Below, piece by piece: positions 60,444 to 64,000 of a stretch of DNA of 64,000 nucleotides (position 1 is its first letter; every line of letters starts with the position of its first letter). Origin of the DNA: Mytilus californianus (lineage: Eukaryota; Mollusca; Bivalvia; Mytilida; Mytilidae); contig NW_026262734.1 of the NCBI RefSeq assembly GCF_021869535.1, positions 98,585,285 to 98,649,284 on the forward strand. Reading direction: 5' to 3'. Made by a program: the position numbers and the translations under genes. The notes beneath the pieces were generated by a model, which had not been told where the DNA came from, made no database searches, and worked only from the letters and a program-made list of their open reading frames with translations.

Positions 60444-63400
60444 ATGTATTTTATGTATCTTTCAAAACTATTCAAAAGGCTGTTGATTTATCAAGAGACT
60501 TCAATTGAGGGTACCTGACCTGTTTCCTTTTAAAACACGGTTGATCTAAGTTTACAAGTATTATAAGATAATATTATTCAAATGAATCACTTTAATTTCA
60601 CAGCTACATTTACACTAGATTTACCGTCTTTAATATATTGATCACACCTTGGGTGTATTTGGCTTTCCAACACTATATATAGCCTCGTTATTATATTCAG
60701 AACTTTATGTACACTTTATTTGAGTATTATAACAAATGTGCGTGTGCGTATCTGTACGCTAGAAATACAGACTACCATAAAAATAAACGCTTAATCCTGA
60801 AATCTTTAAGAATTAATTAAGCATTCTTTCCCGGATCCCAAAAAATAATAATTGATTCAATTACAGAGTCCCGATAAGTGTATATTCCGGATTTCCTCAA
60901 AAATAAGGGCCCAATCCCCACGTTCTACGGAAAAGGTCTTTCCGCCCCTCTATAATGTGATCCGTCCGTATTCACATGTTAACATATGGTACAGAAGGAA
61001 GGCGTTAATTATTGATTTGATCTGAAACTTAAGTACTCAATAAACGTTAATGATGTGTAAAAAATAGACAAAAAATGCCGGGATTATTACTTCCCCGTTC
61101 CATTTTCAATGTAGAAGCGTCAATCAATCAATAGAAACTGATGCCAGGCAAACACTCGGAGGTTTAAGAATATAATCATTTTCAGGTTTGTTTTATTCTC
61201 TCTTCCTTTTTCAAGGTTGAAACAGATGCAATGAAAAAAAAACAGGAATATATAAACCTGTCATACAGAATTCATTCATCAACGTATGTTGTAATTATCA
61301 ATAGAAAGGATCTAATGTAACAGAATATATATATATTAAGAAACTACCCCCTTTTTTTACATTGGAGGCAAACACCAGCGGGATTATAAAAACTATACAA
61401 CATATACAGAATGTTTATTGAAAATATGAACATTAAGTTTAAAGTGACCTAAACGGACCGAGTGTAATTTAAACTATTATTGTATTATCAATATGTAATG
61501 TTATCTATGATGCACATGCCACTATAATAAATGATCTACTTACTTACTTACTTACTTTAATACGTATACAGTCTACGTAAAATAATCATCATTATAAATT
61601 TTAATTAAAAGTGTCAATACAATTAAAGTAAAAGTATTTCTTTTAAAATCAAACCTTTCTAAAAATGAAAAAAAGAAATCCGTTACAGTGCAGTGCGATT
61701 TCTGTAATATTATTAAAAGTTTACACATATATTTTGACTCTTTTCTTAAAATACACATATTAAATCGAGCATTTCAAATGAGGAGTGATTTAGCAATATT
61801 AGATATGTATCATGTTTATAGGATAAAGGAAGTCAGTGGAAAATGTTTCGGTTCACTTATATATAACTACTGAAAAAAGTCACGATATATATTATATGTA
61901 CTTACTATTTTTAAATGACGTAATACTAAATGTATACTGTCTTTACTTATTGTTAAATCATGGGATGTACTGTGTATTGTGTTTATTCATACAAGCGAAA
62001 AAGAATCATAATACATCATGTGATATAATGATTTTTTTTATTTAAACGTTTTATCAAAATCGGAAACAGGGTAAGTAATCATGCTTTATATAAGTACATA
62101 CTAGGCACTTGACAAACAAATTTATTTTGCGATCGATCGATTCATGTGTGCATTTTTGCATGGAATTTAGTCATTAAAGTGAAAAATCTAGATGCCATTT
62201 TGTGCTTAAGAACTGTGGAAACTGTGCATGCATGTGTAAATGGATAGCTTTACCATGTTTACGTTTAAGTGTTACCAATATCTCATCTTACTAGTACGTG
62301 TCAGAGGCGCAATTTTTGTGGCCACTACGTTGTGATGACTGTAGGTCACTAAAACATCGCCATAATGTCATGGGAAATAGGACAAATCCAAGAGTTCATA
62401 TGTTAGAAGAGAAAATTGTCGACAATCTACGATAAGAAGTTGGATTAAAATTTTGTCTCGTTGTACAAATAATCTCTTAGATCTATTTATTTGTCATATA
62501 TCACCTATAAGTAAGTGTAAAATTTTACAGATAAGTTAACAGTACAATAAATACGGACGCCAGCTTGTGTAGTAATAGGCACAACAATCTATATTATAAA
62601 GCTTCTATATCGCAGTTAAATCAATTTTAAGTTCGAGCACAGGATGCCTTAAGATTCGAGGACACAATACCTCATTTTCGCATGTCGTAATGAGTTGGAT
62701 TTAAGTCCATTGTTTCGTGAGTGGACTTATTACTCAGTATGACAGTTATTTTTATGAATATTCAAGTGACATGATGATGGGATCAGGATATTATAGTTTG
62801 TATGATGTAGTATATAATATCCGCCAATGTACATGCGAGATCATTGAGTGACTGCACATGATACAAGGGTAGAAAAATTTGCTCCAAAAGGAATAATCAA
62901 TACATGGTAAGATAATTCTATTCTATTTTTTTTACACTAGTAAGATCTCACTTATATTAAATGGTCACTTGCTGGTTATATTAAGTACAGTGGCAAATAT
63001 TTCATGCATATTTAGTACATACTAGTAGAACGCCTAAATTTCGATTATTGTAACTTCGGGGGATAGTTGGCAAATCCAATTATATCACATTTTTCTTATT
63101 GTTGTATTCAGGATAAAAACAAAGGCAATATATCAGATCACAACTATGTCATTATATGGACAGAATAGACATTTTAAACTATGTCATTATCGACAGAACA
63201 GACGTTTAAAACTATGTCATTACCGTTACGTAGGGGCTTTGTATAAACAATATTTTATTGAACCAATTAAGGGTCCATTGAGGACATAATTTACAGTTTG
63301 TAAACATAGTTGTACGTATATATATGGATATTGAGAAATAGAGAGATGATTTTTACCTAGCAAAATTTGTATATCTGGCTTTATATACAGCAGCATCAAC

Positions 63401-64000
63401 CATTTTGTAGGAAAACCTCATTTAACACATTAGTATACCAGACGGGCTTATGGTATGTCTAAAACATCAGTGTGCTTGATTAAATCAAAATAGTATGAAG
63501 GTCGAACACATTACATAGTTAGAGATATAAAAACAAAACAAAATCAAAAACGTTGTGCCAAAAATAGGCTACGGCCATTTATGCCCGGTGGTAGTACGAC
63601 TGCAGTGTTAGTAAATAAGACCTAAAAGACTTCAATACTATGCCTTTGTATGGGTTTTGTTATTCAAATGAAAATATATTTGACTCTAATGACAAAACGT
63701 TTGGATATCAAAATAAATATGAAAATGATCAAATGTAAACGAAGAAATTTAAAACGTATAGTTCTAATAAAACACAATTTACCTACAAATCTGATTAACA
63801 GATATACACGTATCTTTTGACTGATGTCACATTCAGTTTTAAGTAGAGAATGACACTGATGCCACCGGAATGAAGATATAAGTGGTACTTTTAGGAGTCA
63901 GGACTATTATGCATTAAACCACTTTAGTTAAGATATTCAATGGTAGGACATGTAGAACAATCCGTCCGTTCGGAACAAATCTTAACTTAAGTAGTTTTAT
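60444..64000. other. AT-rich flank, no gene seen
   Basis: No convincing coding sequence on either strand. Minor items: (TTAC)n at 61540-61557; duplicated 'aactatgtcatta' text near 63145-63220; a SINE-tail-like scrap near 62990-63015. Open frames at 60170-60391 belong to the element TIR; those at 61573-62045 are unrecognised. Confidence 0.5.

Noticed and set aside
62300..62420. Cys/His-containing frame (CRSLKHRHNV) suggesting a decayed B-box
   Set aside because: Only about ten residues look right and neighbouring sequence does not align with the B-box region of the intact gene.

Overview
This is a AT-rich, repeat-dense eukaryotic genomic window, almost certainly from a bivalve mollusc and most likely a mussel (Mytilus-type). 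The evidence is intron-containing animal-type genes (a fucolectin-type F5/8C gene, a B-box/coiled-coil TRIM-like gene), AATAAA-type polyadenylation, and at least a dozen scattered copies of interspersed repeats that I recognise from mussel genomes. There are no bacterial operons, CRISPR arrays or rRNA/tRNA genes. Species assignment is from memory of repeat sequences, not from a search.

Layout. 1-2.6 kb: a ~66-bp minisatellite, then a decayed reverse-transcriptase fragment with a YIDD box (minus strand) and its 3' tail. 3.4-7.2 kb: a minus-strand multi-exon secreted-lectin-like gene (F5/8C/fucolectin fold plus a Cys-rich PAN-like tail); its long intron holds a ~41-bp minisatellite and a relic duplicated exon. 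8-21 kb: interspersed repeats, a dead Ty3/gypsy-like gag-protease relic (9.8-10.7 kb) with locally duplicated downstream sequence, and a 43-bp perfect inverted-repeat MITE-like element. 22.1-23.4 kb: a 5'-truncated pseudogene of the TRIM-like gene. 24.8-31.3 kb: a ~6.5-kb decayed DNA transposon with long inverted termini made of degenerate tandem units, a broken SAM-domain ORF near the left end and a broken DDE-integrase gene near the right end, the latter split by a tRNA-derived SINE with a 13-bp target duplication. 32.6-42.7 kb: foldback elements, simple repeats, local duplications, no convincing gene. 43.1-44.8 kb: the only long intact ORF, a 554-aa B-box TRIM-like protein encoded in one exon; a third, shorter relic of the same family lies at 47.2-47.5 kb. 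50.5-60.4 kb: the standout, a 9,939-bp non-coding foldback-type transposable element with ~210-bp terminal inverted repeats, a perfect 9-bp target-site duplication, and an interior of roughly 45 copies of a ~190-bp tandem unit arranged in blocks that flip orientation (+,-,+, palindromic spacer, -). 60.4-64 kb: AT-rich sequence with no recognisable gene.

The two intact or near-intact genes (lectin-like and TRIM-like) belong to families that are greatly expanded in bivalves and are often discussed in connection with innate immunity; nothing in this window shows they act together. Most of the rest is a record of transposition, local duplication and decay.
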